A stretch of 64,000 nt of DNA from Arthrobacter sp. 31Y (GTDB taxonomy: Bacteria; Actinomycetota; Actinomycetes; Actinomycetales; Micrococcaceae): NCBI RefSeq assembly GCF_000526335.1, contig NZ_JAFW01000001.1, positions 1,240,001 through 1,304,000 on the forward strand, written 5' to 3'. The stretch's first letter is position 1. Every line of letters begins with the position of its first letter. The position numbers were made by a program, and so were the translations under genes. A model generated the notes under the pieces. That model was not told the DNA's origin, did not search any database, and worked only from the letters and a program-made list of their open reading frames with translations. Below are positions 17,997-27,035 of this stretch, piece by piece.

Positions 17997-19073
17997 ATGA
18001 CGCTCCCGACAGATACCGATACTCCCTCTGCAGAGTCCCGTCCCCGACGTCAAAAAAACGGAAAAAAGACCACAAGGAACGTACTTCTTGGCTTTGCCGC
18101 TGTAGTGCTGATTGCGGGCATCATCGGAGGCGCCTACATCTACAACCTGGCCCAGACGTTCAACTCCGGCACCACTAAGATCGATGCCGCTTTCCCCGAA
18201 GAGTCCACGCGTCCCCAGAAGAGCGAGCCCGTCAACGGCACCGCCCCTATGAACATCCTGGTGATGGGCAGCGACACCCGCGGAACCGCTGAACTCGACG
18301 TCGACAACCAAGCCTCGACTGACCAGCGGGCAGACACTCTGATGCTGGTTCACATACCGGCCGACCGCAAGAACGTTTACGCGGTGTCCCTCATGCGTGA
18401 CCTCTGGGTGGATATCCCGGGCAGGGGTGAATCGAAGATCAACGCGGCTCTGGCCTATGGCGGTGTTCCGTTGATGGTGCAGACCGTGGAGTCCTTGTTT
18501 CAGCAGCGAATTGACCATGTGGCTATGGTTGACTTTGAAGGCTTCAAGGGCCTGACCGACGCCCTGGGTGGCGTGGAGGTTGACGTGAAGATCCCGTTTG
18601 CCCCCAACTCCGGGCCCATGAAGGGGCACTACTACGCTGCAGGAAAACAAACCTTCAATGGCGATGAAGCGTTGGCGTTTGTGCGCGAACGCAAATCGTT
18701 CAGCGATGGTGACTACCAGCGCGTACGCAACCAACAGGCCTACCTGAAATCGATCATCAGCAAGACGATCGCCAAGGAAACCCTGACAAACCCGGTCACC
18801 GTGAGCAACATGGTTTCCGCGGTCTCCCCCTTCATCAGCGTGGACAAAGGTTTTGACGCTGGCGCAATCGGCAGCCTGGCCGTCGGGATGAAGGACCTCC
18901 GAGCCAACGACACCGTGATGTTCACCCTGCCTACCCTGGGCACAGGGACCTCCGCGGATGGGCAATCCATTGTGGTCAAAGACCCCACTGCACTCAGTGA
19001 CATCGCCACAGCGTTGTCCAAAGACCAACTGGGCGCGTACGTCACCGCCCATGCGTTGGAAAAGGGCAACTAG
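17997..19073 (+). CDS. LCP (LytR-CpsA-Psr) family glycopolymer ligase
   Basis: A 358-residue membrane protein. A basic N-terminus and one membrane helix (LLGFAAVVLIAGIIGGAYIY) precede an extracellular LCP domain with NILVMGSDTRG, DTLMLVHIPAD, SLMRDLWVDIPG, KINAALAYGG and the arginines of GDYQRVRNQQAYL. LCP enzymes transfer undecaprenyl-linked glycopolymers onto peptidoglycan, so this is the likely attachment step for polymer made by this locus. ATG 17997 was chosen over TTG 17949 because AAGGA lies five bases before it and this avoids overlap with the upstream gene. A terminator follows at 19125. Confidence 0.93.
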   Translation: MTLPTDTDTPSAESRPRRQKNGKKTTRNVLLGFAAVVLIAGIIGGAYIYNLAQTFNSGTTKIDAAFPEESTRPQKSEPVNGTAPMNILVMGSDTRGTAELDVDNQASTDQRADTLMLVHIPADRKNVYAVSLMRDLWVDIPGRGESKINAALAYGGVPLMVQTVESLFQQRIDHVAMVDFEGFKGLTDALGGVEVDVKIPFAPNSGPMKGHYYAAGKQTFNGDEALAFVRERKSFSDGDYQRVRNQQAYLKSIISKTIAKETLTNPVTVSNMVSAVSPFISVDKGFDAGAIGSLAVGMKDLRANDTVMFTLPTLGTGTSADGQSIVVKDPTALSDIATALSKDQLGAYVTAHALEKGN

Positions 19074-19124
19074 GAGAATCAGTCCCGCCTGATGAACAGG
19101 TGGAAGCACAGGACCAGCACAGAG

Positions 19125-19170
19125 GGCCCCCGACGCCACGGCTTACGCCGAGGATGCCGGGGGCCTTTCT
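19125..19170 (+). terminator. Rho-independent terminator after the LCP gene
   Basis: GGCCCCCG at 19125-19132 pairs with CGGGGGCC at 19158-19165, followed by TTTCTT. It lies 51 bases after the LCP stop codon and ends the DUF4434-LCP transcript. Confidence 0.8.
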
Positions 19171-19194
19171 TGTTGCCACCTGAGACCCGCGCAC

Positions 19195-19275
19195 TTGCGC
19201 GGAAAGATTCATTTTCTGCACAAATTGGCGCTAATAAGAATACTTTCCTTGCGCGGAAATTCGCATTCTTTGCAC
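19195..19275. promoter_or_regulatory. Direct repeats, 54-base period, candidate regulator sites
   Basis: TTGCGCGGAAA followed by an ATTC..TT..TGCAC pattern occurs at 19195-19221 and again at 19249-19275, 54 bases apart, close to five helical turns. The copies share about 22 of 27 positions. The element sits upstream of the polysaccharide priming enzyme. Confidence 0.45.
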
Positions 19276-19383
19276 GGAATGTTTCATGAAAGAGTCTGTT
19301 ATCTTTTGATGACGATTTCCTGACCGATGCGCATTCACTGGTAAATTTGAGATGCAGCCCCATCGCACTTAGCATGGAAATAA

Positions 19384-19448
19384 CCGGCCTAAAGTCAAGC
19401 GCCCAGCGCTGACTTCGGCCGGCAATTTACGTTCGCCCTTCGGGCGAT
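19384..19448 (+). promoter_or_regulatory. Two consecutive leader hairpins upstream of the sugar transferase
   Basis: CCGGCC (19384-19389) pairs with GGCCGG (19417-19422), with an inner stem GTCA(a)GCGC/GCGCTGAC around a CCA loop. A second stem TCGCCC/GGGCGA closes a TTC loop at about 19434-19448. Neither has a following T run, so they look more like leader RNA structure than terminators. Confidence 0.4.
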
Positions 19449-19550
19449 TGGGGGCTATGGGGGCTGAAATCGTGAGTACACATATCTATGTGCTGGGGCA
19501 TCCCAGCGAACCTGGGCACAGCGCCTTTTCTACGAGCATTTCGGGTTAGC

Positions 19551-21014
19551 ATGAGCGCCGCTGTATCAGCCGCCCCCACTGCTGTCACGAGCACCAATTC
19601 AACGTGGCTACGTGCCCAAAGCATCAAAATGCGGTTCCTGGATCTGGCCTGCGTGGTGGTCGCCGTAGCTGGAGCTCATCTGCTGAGGTTCGGAACTGAC
19701 GACGTCACTGTTGCCGGCGGAGACACAGAGTTGTCTTACACAACACTCTCCGTGGTTTTGATCATTGCCTGGACGGGCATTCTGGAGTTCGGCGGCACGA
19801 GGGACCGGAAGGTCCTGGGAACCGGAACCGACGAGTACAAACGCGTAGCCGTTTCATCACTGTGGCTGTTTGGTGGCCTGGCGGTGGTTTCATACGTCTT
19901 CCAATTGCAAACAGCCCGCGGTTACGTGTCCGTGGCACTCCCGCTGGGTGTGGTTCTCCTTCTGGTAGTCCGCCTCCTTCAGAGAAGGTATCTCCACCTG
20001 AGCCGTCTTCAGGGCGAAAACCTTCACCGGGTGCTGTTGATCGGTGCCCCCAACAACGTCGACCATCTCTACGGGCGCCTCACACAGCACATCGTTTCCG
20101 GCTACAAGCCGGTGGCAGCCCTGCTGACTGACTCGAGCAATACGGTCCGCGAGGATCTCCGCGTTCTGGGCACCACGCCTGACGTTGATATGGTTCTGGA
20201 CTCAATCGCCGAATCGGGTGCCGACACCGTGGCAGTGTGTGGGGGCGCTCAGCTGGACCCCGCCTTCCTTCGAAGGCTCGGCTGGGAGCTGGCAGCGCGC
20301 GACGTCGGAATGATCGTAGCCCCCGCCCTCACTGATGTTTCAGGACCCAGAATCCACATGCAGCCGGTGGCGGGGCTGCCGCTGATTCACGTGACCACTC
20401 CCAAACTCAGCGGCGTAAAAGCCTTCGCGAAACGTGCCCTGGACATCGGCCTGTCACTGATTCTGCTGACAATCTTGGCCATACCAATGGCGATCGTGGC
20501 CATGATGGTGAAGCTGGACAGCCCGGGCTCGGCGTTCTACTTTCAGGAGCGGATTGGTAAGGGCGGCCAGTCTTTCAAGATGATCAAGTTCCGCTCAATG
20601 AGAAATGATGCCGAAACGCTCCTAGAGGCCTTTCAGGCTCAAAGCCAGGACAGCGTCATCTTCTTCAAAATGAAGGACGACCCACGCGTCACTCGCCTGG
20701 GCGCCTGGATCCGCCGTTACTCAATCGACGAACTCCCCCAGCTCCTCAATGTTCTCAACGGCACCATGAGCTTGGTTGGTCCCCGCCCCCAGGTTGCACG
20801 CGAAGTGGAGATGTATGATTTCGCGTCCGTCCGACGGCTTCTGGTCAAGCCGGGCATGACAGGCTTGTGGCAAGTCAGCGGAAGAAACGACCTTTCGCTG
20901 GAGGAGTCCATCCGACTGGACCTCTACTACGTGGAGAACTGGTCACTTGCCCAAGACATTGTCATCTTGTTCAGGACTGCCAAAGCCGTTGTTGCCAAAG
21001 ACGGGGCCTACTAG
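19551..21014 (+). CDS. Priming undecaprenyl-phosphate sugar phosphotransferase (WbaP/CpsE type)
   Basis: A 487-residue polytopic membrane enzyme: about five N-terminal membrane helices, a central Rossmann-like part (HRVLLIGAPNNVDHLY), and a C-terminal bacterial sugar transferase domain with KRALDIGLSLILL, FKMIKFRSM, DELPQLLNVLNGTMSLVGPRP and KPGMTGLWQVSGR. It attaches the first sugar-1-phosphate to undecaprenyl phosphate and so commits the cell to repeat-unit synthesis. The open frame begins at 19488, but the N-terminus up to ATG 19551 is uncharacteristic and I prefer the later start; neither has a clear ribosome site. Its stop overlaps the convergent O-antigen-ligase-like gene by four bases. 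Confidence 0.9.
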   Translation: MSAAVSAAPTAVTSTNSTWLRAQSIKMRFLDLACVVVAVAGAHLLRFGTDDVTVAGGDTELSYTTLSVVLIIAWTGILEFGGTRDRKVLGTGTDEYKRVAVSSLWLFGGLAVVSYVFQLQTARGYVSVALPLGVVLLLVVRLLQRRYLHLSRLQGENLHRVLLIGAPNNVDHLYGRLTQHIVSGYKPVAALLTDSSNTVREDLRVLGTTPDVDMVLDSIAESGADTVAVCGGAQLDPAFLRRLGWELAARDVGMIVAPALTDVSGPRIHMQPVAGLPLIHVTTPKLSGVKAFAKRALDIGLSLILLTILAIPMAIVAMMVKLDSPGSAFYFQERIGKGGQSFKMIKFRSMRNDAETLLEAFQAQSQDSVIFFKMKDDPRVTRLGAWIRRYSIDELPQLLNVLNGTMSLVGPRPQVAREVEMYDFASVRRLLVKPGMTGLWQVSGRNDLSLEESIRLDLYYVENWSLAQDIVILFRTAKAVVAKDGAY

Positions 21015-22399
21015 CCAAGGACAGGGGCCGCCGGAGAACCTGGTTCAGGTTCTTTCTCCCTGTCATCTGCGGCGAGCAGGCCGAACACCGCCCAGATGGG
21101 CAGAAACGTCCATGACGATTGGGTGGCCACACCAAGAGCCACAAAAATGGCGACCATCACCAACACGGGCGAGGTCCGCCTGTTGCGCCAGATCAGGCAG
21201 AGAATCAGCATGCAGAAGGCGATCAAGGCACAGTAGCCCAGCTCGGCTGCAACATGCGCATAGGCGTTCTCGGCAATCGGCCGGGTTTGATCCGTTGAGT
21301 AGATCCAGGGCAGTTGGCGACCATTAACGTACTGGTCGAAAAAGGCACCATACCGCCCTGGACCAACCCCAAAAAGAGGGTTGTCCTTACTCATGTCAAA
21401 AGATATTTCCGTCTTGACACCGCGCTGGTTGAGGGACGTTGTTGCAAACTGATAGTCCGGTGCGAATTCCGTGAAGCCTATCTTGGCCAGTTGCCTGCCG
21501 AGTGTGTTTCTGAGTGTGTCGGAAAAAAGAAGCACCAGTACCCCTGCCAGTGCAGCAACAATCAGAGGTCCAACCACCTTGGAGAACTTCAGAACCACAA
21601 TCAGTGCAACACCCGCAGCAATACCGGCATAAGCAGTGGTTGACTGTGAATAGAGGATGCATAGAGCGGCTATCGCGGCAGCGGGATAGCTCCGATTGTA
21701 CAAAGCAACAAGGATTGCCGCACCTGCAAAGAAACCCAAGTGCTGGCCTTCCAGAAAGGGACCGGAACGCAATGTCTCAACGGTCCCATCCACTCCCAAA
21801 GTGCGGAACCCCAAAAGGCCGATAATGGACGTATTTCCGGTGATGGAAGAGGCCCACTGAAGGAGAACAGCGACGCCGCAAAGCCATATGGACAGCACAG
21901 TTGCGCGCACAATCTTGTGGCGTTCAACCCTACGCAAAACGGCCCAGAAAGACAGGGCGAGGAAGGCGTAACCGCTATACAGGAGCAGGTCAGTCTGAAA
22001 GCCGCGCTCGTACCCAACCGCCCTGAGCCCGGATTCGGTTGGAGTGAGATTGACGATTGCCGACAGAACGGTGGCCACCGCCAGGAAGAGGGCAGCCCCG
22101 ACGGCAACATCCATTCCACGGGGCTTGGACCGCCGCCCAAGGACATAAGTTCCGATGCCCAGGACCGCCAATATCTCGCTGATCTTGAGAGGGAAACCCA
22201 CTGAGAGCGTCAGCGCGTATTGGAAGGGCATGAACACAACGCTTAGCAACATGAAGCGCTGAAACCAAGGACCCGTGGAGACCAGTTGCCGGACGGAGGC
22301 CTTGGCAGCCCGGCCATCGATTGATGGCAGGGTTTCCTCAGCAACTTTTTCTGTGACGCCCGGTACTGAAGCGCGCACTCCGATGCTGCTGATCCCCAT
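21011..22399 (-). CDS. O-antigen ligase/polymerase-like membrane protein
   Basis: A 462-residue polytopic membrane protein with ten or more hydrophobic segments and a large extracellular loop (about 320-390) containing NPLFGVGPGRYG and AENAYAHVAAELG, the signature region of the O-antigen ligase/Wzy family. It probably polymerises or ligates the repeat unit on the outer face of the membrane. The open frame extends to 22624, inside the upstream gene; ATG 22399 is preceded by GAGGA at a good distance and is preferred. It is cotranscribed with the nucleotidyltransferase gene 76 bases upstream. Confidence 0.87.
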   Translation of the reverse strand: MGISSIGVRASVPGVTEKVAEETLPSIDGRAAKASVRQLVSTGPWFQRFMLLSVVFMPFQYALTLSVGFPLKISEILAVLGIGTYVLGRRSKPRGMDVAVGAALFLAVATVLSAIVNLTPTESGLRAVGYERGFQTDLLLYSGYAFLALSFWAVLRRVERHKIVRATVLSIWLCGVAVLLQWASSITGNTSIIGLLGFRTLGVDGTVETLRSGPFLEGQHLGFFAGAAILVALYNRSYPAAAIAALCILYSQSTTAYAGIAAGVALIVVLKFSKVVGPLIVAALAGVLVLLFSDTLRNTLGRQLAKIGFTEFAPDYQFATTSLNQRGVKTEISFDMSKDNPLFGVGPGRYGAFFDQYVNGRQLPWIYSTDQTRPIAENAYAHVAAELGYCALIAFCMLILCLIWRNRRTSPVLVMVAIFVALGVATQSSWTFLPIWAVFGLLAADDREKEPEPGSPAAPVLG

Positions 22400-22475
22400 A
22401 TTCAAGTTCCTCACTTGCGTTCCCCCATTACCAAGCTTCTTTTGCCCTGCGGCCGTGCATGATTCCCCGAATCCC

Positions 22476-23585
22476 TTACCACCGCAGGAGTTTTCGCAAT
22501 CTTCGCAGCCGCGCCCCAGCGAGCCCCACGGCAGATCGCCCGGCCCGGGCATCCGACGCTGCCAGAACTTCCCGCTGCGGCCAGATCGCCCGCTGCACAA
22601 AAAGCCGGCGTTCGCTGGGCGCAAGTGAGGTAAAGATCATCCAGTAGGCACGCCACCATCCCTTGCTTTCGCGCCACTTCCAGTTCAACGGAATCTTGTG
22701 ATCTATCACGAACGCACGGTGCGGATAGGCCAGACGGAGGGAGGGTTCCAACACGGCCAATGCCTTGATCTCCCGGGCGAAGTTGAAAGAGTCCAGGCCA
22801 CCGACCTTGAGCTTCTCAGCAACCTCCTCCGGCTGGGCGGGCGGCTTCCCATGGCGGGCTTCCGGCCGCAATTCGTGGAGTGCAAGCAGCACTGCATGGG
22901 CCGGTACGTCCGGCGTCAGTACGGTGACGCCCGCAAACGACGTGCTGGCAGTGCTCCGCATGAGTGAGGCGAACACAGCGTCATCGCTCTCGGAGCAGCC
23001 CGGAATGTGGCGGTGGACGTCAATCTCGCAACCCCACTCTCCAGGTTCCAGGGCCGTGGAGTGGTTGAAGGAAAGCCCAGACCACTGGTCAGCTTGGCCG
23101 TTCCAGCCCCACTGCTCAAGGGCCTGGCAGATAACCTCCACATGGTCCGGGTGCACCCAGATATCCACATCCCCGGAATGCTCCCTGTCCCGCAGGCCTT
23201 GGCGGTGGAGGGTTGGCCCTTTGATGGCTACTACCGCAACCTGGATGTCCCGGGCAACACTGGCCACCAGGGCATAGACCATTTCGTGCAGGGGCGAACT
23301 GAGCCAAGGCTTCTCCAGACGCCTGAACCGGGCCGGATGTCCTTCGTCATCTGAGGCAATCCCCGCCGATGCAAACTCCCGAACCAACACCCGCTCTTCG
23401 GAAGTCAGCACTGTATCTGTCACCGGACCTGCCATCAATCGCCGCCAGAGAGAAGCCGGAGCACCGATCAGCCCTATTGGTTCCGAAGGCACTGTGGCCA
23501 ACAGCATTACCTCAACGCCGGCGTGGTTTTCATGCCATCCCCGGAGGTCCAAAGCCCCGTAGGCAATGGCCACCCACCTCGTCAT
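22476..23585 (-). CDS. PqqD-like/nucleotidyltransferase fusion (NTP_transf_5, PF14907 type)
   Basis: A 369-residue cytosolic protein. The first 80 or so residues (EPIGLIGAPASLWRRLM) resemble a PqqD-like peptide-binding domain. The rest is an uncharacterised nucleotidyltransferase with the motif KGPTLHRQGLRDREHSGDVDIWVHP, whose GDVD acidic pair would bind metal. ATG 23585 has GGAGG seven bases upstream and replaces an in-frame ATG at 23615. Homologues occur with HprK-like kinases and PqqD proteins in polysaccharide (HPr-rel) and lasso-peptide clusters. Here the kinase partner is at 28896-30023. It heads a two-gene operon with the ligase-like gene; its substrate is unknown. Confidence 0.78.
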   Translation of the reverse strand: MTRWVAIAYGALDLRGWHENHAGVEVMLLATVPSEPIGLIGAPASLWRRLMAGPVTDTVLTSEERVLVREFASAGIASDDEGHPARFRRLEKPWLSSPLHEMVYALVASVARDIQVAVVAIKGPTLHRQGLRDREHSGDVDIWVHPDHVEVICQALEQWGWNGQADQWSGLSFNHSTALEPGEWGCEIDVHRHIPGCSESDDAVFASLMRSTASTSFAGVTVLTPDVPAHAVLLALHELRPEARHGKPPAQPEEVAEKLKVGGLDSFNFAREIKALAVLEPSLRLAYPHRAFVIDHKIPLNWKWRESKGWWRAYWMIFTSLAPSERRLFVQRAIWPQREVLAASDARAGRSAVGLAGARLRRLRKLLRW

Positions 23586-23878
23586 TCGCGGTCCTCCCCT
23601 TGGACGCCTTTGCAACGGGCGGGGATCAGCTGATGATTCCCTCGCGCGTGGGCCGGCAATTACCTGTTAAATCTACCGCAATTCGAAACTCAGAATTGAA
23701 CAGCAGGCTGACCTTATGCTCTTCGCATTAATCTGAAATATAGCGCGGATCCGGTACCCTTGAACCTGGACTTGAATCGCAACGCTCCCCCAACCAAAAC
23801 TTCCGTGCATTCGCATGCAGCGGTCGCCGCAGTTGGCACGGGACTGCGTCTCACTTGCTAATTATTTGGGGGAGCACG

Positions 23879-24940
23879 ATGGTCATTCGAGGTGCGTCTG
23901 GCAAGATACTTCACGTAGTTGACCGCATCGACGGCGGGGTGCCGAAAGCGGTTCGTGGCTATATCGAGAACAGCCCTCCGGAATTCCACCATGCTGTTCT
24001 CTCACCGTTCATTAATGGCCGTCCCGCACCGGTCTGGAACGGCCTGGGTATTACCCACCATGATCTTGGCCAAGGGCTGCTGGGGCGAATTGCTGCAGTG
24101 AAAACCACGGTGAGCATTGTTTCCCCCAGTGTGATTCACGCCCATTCGAGTTTTTCGGGGGTCTATACGCGCGCCAAGCGCTTGGGTTCACCGGTTGTCT
24201 ACGAGCCGCACTGCTTTAAGCATGACGATCCCCACACGCCTGCATTACAGCGGATGTTGTACCAGCGGGTGGAAAAATTCCTGGCCCGCCGGACGTGGAA
24301 GTTTGGAACTCTGACATCGCACGAGACGCGCCTTGTCCGTGAACTCAAACCGGAGGCCACCTGCGTTCGAATTCCCAATCTGCCAAGCATTCCCCGGACG
24401 GACGCCCCCAGAACAAGCACCGTGGACGTTGAATCCCCTGTCATCACCATGGTGGGACGCATCAGCCGGCAGAAGGACCCTGCGTTCTTCCAGCGTGTCT
24501 CCTCCGCCGTGCGCCGTGAAATACCCGGTGCGCGCTTCCAATGGATTGGTGATGGAGATCCCGCGCTGCGTTGGCACTTGGAAGAAGGCGGCATAGAGGT
24601 CACCGGGTGGCTGCCCTCCGCCGAGGTGGCGACGGCCCTGGCTGCAAGCTCAGTTTACGTTCACAGCGCAGCTTATGAAGGTTTTCCCCTGAGCGTTCTG
24701 GATGCCGCAGCACAAGGCATCCCGGTGGCAGCACGGGCCATACCTGCTTTCGAAGGATCCGGCTTGATGCAGGCCCACGATCCCGACGGAGTGGCTGAGC
24801 TTGTCCGCACGATTCTTCGCGAACCTCAAGCACATGCCCGAGCGCAGGCAGCCAATCAGGAACTCCTTGACCGGATGAACAGCCAAACCCTGCAGACCGC
24901 GCTTCGTGACCTCTATGCCCGGAAAGGCAGCGACCTGTGA
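23879..24940 (+). CDS. GT4 glycosyltransferase
   Basis: A 353-residue GT4 enzyme. The N-terminal half has ILHVVDRIDGGVPKAVRGYIE and VIHAHSSFSGVYTR; the C-terminal half has ITMVGRISRQKDPAFF, WIGDGDPALR and the donor-site motif YEGFPLSVLDAAAQGIPV with its first conserved Glu. ATG 23879 is chosen because GGGGGAG lies just upstream; the open frame reaches 23855. It is the first gene of a four-gene operon (GT4, GT4, pyruvyl transferase, flippase) whose members overlap by four bases each. It likely adds a sugar to the repeat unit at the cytoplasmic face. Confidence 0.88.
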   Translation: MVIRGASGKILHVVDRIDGGVPKAVRGYIENSPPEFHHAVLSPFINGRPAPVWNGLGITHHDLGQGLLGRIAAVKTTVSIVSPSVIHAHSSFSGVYTRAKRLGSPVVYEPHCFKHDDPHTPALQRMLYQRVEKFLARRTWKFGTLTSHETRLVRELKPEATCVRIPNLPSIPRTDAPRTSTVDVESPVITMVGRISRQKDPAFFQRVSSAVRREIPGARFQWIGDGDPALRWHLEEGGIEVTGWLPSAEVATALAASSVYVHSAAYEGFPLSVLDAAAQGIPVAARAIPAFEGSGLMQAHDPDGVAELVRTILREPQAHARAQAANQELLDRMNSQTLQTALRDLYARKGSDL

Positions 24941-25980
24941 ACCAACTCCAACGAGTAGCATTCCCCTCCAGGATCCTTTCTCGGCACGTAGGCGGCAACA
25001 CCACCTACGCGAGGGAAATTGCCAAGGGGCTCAAAGGGCGCGGTGTGGAAATCACTGAGCTCGCCTCCACGCGACGTGCCGCGCTGACGGCCTTAGGTGA
25101 AACGTGGCAGGGACTGATGTTGCCGCCATCGCCGGGTTTTGTGATCCACTACAGCGCGGACACAGGTCCGTTGTTACCCACCCGTGCACCCTCCGTGGTT
25201 ACCGTCCACGGCGTGGCCAGCCGGTGGATCACCACCGCCCGCTCACCGCGTCAGGAGAAAATCTGGCGCACAAGGGTGCAACGCGCCATCCAGTCCACTG
25301 ATGCGGTCATCACAGTTTCAGATTCCAGCGCTGACGATGTGTCTCACGTGTTTGGAGTGGACCCTGCACGCATCACCACCATTCCCCACGGTATTGACAC
25401 TGAGCACTTCGCCAGGCAGCGCCCCCTGAGCAACCGGCTTCAGCACTTGCTGTCCAGTCCCTATGTGCTTTACCTGGGCAATATTGAGCCGAGGAAGAAC
25501 ATCATTGAACTGGTCCGTGCTTTCTCGATGCCTCCTCTCAAGGAACTCGGCGTCAAGCTGGTGATAGCCGGCAAGCCTGCTTGGAATGCCGACGAATCAA
25601 TGGCGGCAATCAACGCCGCGGATGTCCTGAACCTTGGGTTTGTGGATGACGACGAAAGGGTGGCCCTGATGCAGCACGCTGAACTTTTCGCCTTCCCCAG
25701 CCTGTATGAAGGATTTGGTTTCCCGGTCCTCGAGGCTCTGGCTGCCGGCACGCCGGTTATTTGCTCTGACAGGGGTTCCCTCAAAGAGGTCGCGGGACCC
25801 TCCTTGATTTTCGAGGGGATCGACGCCGGCTCACTGGCACAGGGCATAGCCGGCGCACTTACCGATCCGGGGGCATTGGCGGGCGTCCGGGCAGCGGGGC
25901 CGGCCTGGGCACAACGTTTTAGTTGGAACAGCAGCGTGGAGGCGCACACCGCTGTGTATGAAAGGGTTCTTCAGCGATGA
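24937..25980 (+). CDS. GT4 glycosyltransferase (mannosyltransferase-like)
   Basis: A 347-residue GT4 enzyme starting at GTG 24937, which overlaps the previous stop (GTGA). It shows the hinge ITTIPHGIDTEHF, LYLGNIEPRKNIIELVRAF and the donor-site motif FPSLYEGFGFPVLEALAAGTPVICSD. These are typical of mannosyl- and related transferases acting on GDP- or UDP-sugars, but the donor is not deducible. Tight coupling with its neighbours indicates that it builds the same repeat unit. Confidence 0.9.
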   Translation: MNQLQRVAFPSRILSRHVGGNTTYAREIAKGLKGRGVEITELASTRRAALTALGETWQGLMLPPSPGFVIHYSADTGPLLPTRAPSVVTVHGVASRWITTARSPRQEKIWRTRVQRAIQSTDAVITVSDSSADDVSHVFGVDPARITTIPHGIDTEHFARQRPLSNRLQHLLSSPYVLYLGNIEPRKNIIELVRAFSMPPLKELGVKLVIAGKPAWNADESMAAINAADVLNLGFVDDDERVALMQHAELFAFPSLYEGFGFPVLEALAAGTPVICSDRGSLKEVAGPSLIFEGIDAGSLAQGIAGALTDPGALAGVRAAGPAWAQRFSWNSSVEAHTAVYERVLQR

Positions 25981-27035
25981 AAGTACTGATCCTGCACGCA
26001 TACAGTGCCAACAATATTGGCGATGGCATGCTGGTGACCGAGGCCATTGAACTCATCACGGAAGCGTTTCCTGCAGAGGATGTCCAACTCACCGTCCTGG
26101 CCTCGGATCCTGACAGCTTCAACCTTCCGGGAGTAACGCTGCGCGGCAGCAAGCCCACGCTGCGTGGCTACAATCGCGAATACCTCCGCACCCTGAAGGA
26201 CCTGAAAACCTTTGACTTGGTTGTTGGGGTTGGCGGGGGCTACCTGCGTGGCGGCAATTGCGTCGAGCTCGCCAAGGCATTGCTTGTCCACGGGGTTCAG
26301 CTGCGGGCCGCCAGCCGTCACGGGTCAAGGGTGGTCTACCTGCCGCAAAGCATCGGCCCACTGCGGCTTCGGAGCGCTCCGTGGTTCCGGAAACACCTGG
26401 GCAAGTTGAGCAGGGTCTGGGCGCGCGATGACCGTACGGTTGATGAACTCGGGTTGCCGTCTGTTGTGGAGCGATCTCCGGACATGGCCGTACTGCGCGT
26501 TCAATCGCGCACCACCCGCCCTGTAGAGACCGTCCCGGTGTACTCGGTGCGCAACCTCCGTGGTGGTTTGCCTGAACCCATCACTGAACTGGCTTCACTG
26601 ATTGGTCCGTTTGACGGTTACGTGCAAAGCCAGACGGGTGGAAACCAGGACCTGTCCCCCATGCAAAGCCTGCATCCCCAACGAATCCTTGAGCGTCAGG
26701 ATTTCCTCAACAACGCCACGGCCAAACGCGTTGTGGTTGCCGTAAGGCTCCATGCAGCCCTCATGGCTCTCCAGGCGGGCCACTACGTGATTCATCTGTC
26801 CTACGAGCGCAAGGGTTTTGCAGCCTTCGCTGACCTGGGGCTTCAGGAGTACGTTCACAACGCCTTTTCATTCGACCCACACGCCGTGAGCAGCCAGCTC
26901 ACAAGGCTGCTGCATGACGAGAATGCGCGCATTGACTACGACGCCGCGATCAACCGGGCCGTAGCGAACAGTCACGCCACGCTGGAGTCCCTGACCCAAA
27001 GCCTCCAGGCTGCGGCCCGGACTGTGAGAGTATGA
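25977..27035 (+). CDS. Polysaccharide pyruvyl transferase family protein
   Basis: A 352-residue protein, starting ATG 25977 in the previous gene's stop (ATGA). It begins ILHAYSANNIGDGMLVTEAIEL and contains VGVGGGYLRGG, VVYLPQSIGPL, AVRLHAALMALQAG and HLSYERKGFAAFADLGL, the regular marks of the CsaB/ExoV-like pyruvyl transferase superfamily. Members ketalise sugars of surface polymers with phosphoenolpyruvate, adding negative charge, although some act in other transfers. Its position between glycosyltransferases and the flippase suggests it decorates the repeat unit before export. Confidence 0.9.
   Translation: MKVLILHAYSANNIGDGMLVTEAIELITEAFPAEDVQLTVLASDPDSFNLPGVTLRGSKPTLRGYNREYLRTLKDLKTFDLVVGVGGGYLRGGNCVELAKALLVHGVQLRAASRHGSRVVYLPQSIGPLRLRSAPWFRKHLGKLSRVWARDDRTVDELGLPSVVERSPDMAVLRVQSRTTRPVETVPVYSVRNLRGGLPEPITELASLIGPFDGYVQSQTGGNQDLSPMQSLHPQRILERQDFLNNATAKRVVVAVRLHAALMALQAGHYVIHLSYERKGFAAFADLGLQEYVHNAFSFDPHAVSSQLTRLLHDENARIDYDAAINRAVANSHATLESLTQSLQAAARTVRV

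Larger units (their letters stand above)
19166..19550 (+). other. Long AT-rich leader/promoter region of the priming transferase
   Basis: About 385 bases without a gene. The first half is notably AT-rich for this genome and carries two copies of a 27-base element (19195 and 19249). The second half carries two strong hairpins (19384-19422 and 19433-19448). The layout suggests upstream regulator sites and a structured 5' leader for the sugar transferase, but no known riboswitch class was recognised. Confidence 0.5.

Noticed and set aside
17898..19139. 413-codon minus-strand frame
   Set aside because: It is antisense to the LCP gene, whose product has all family motifs; the antisense product has shadow-like composition.
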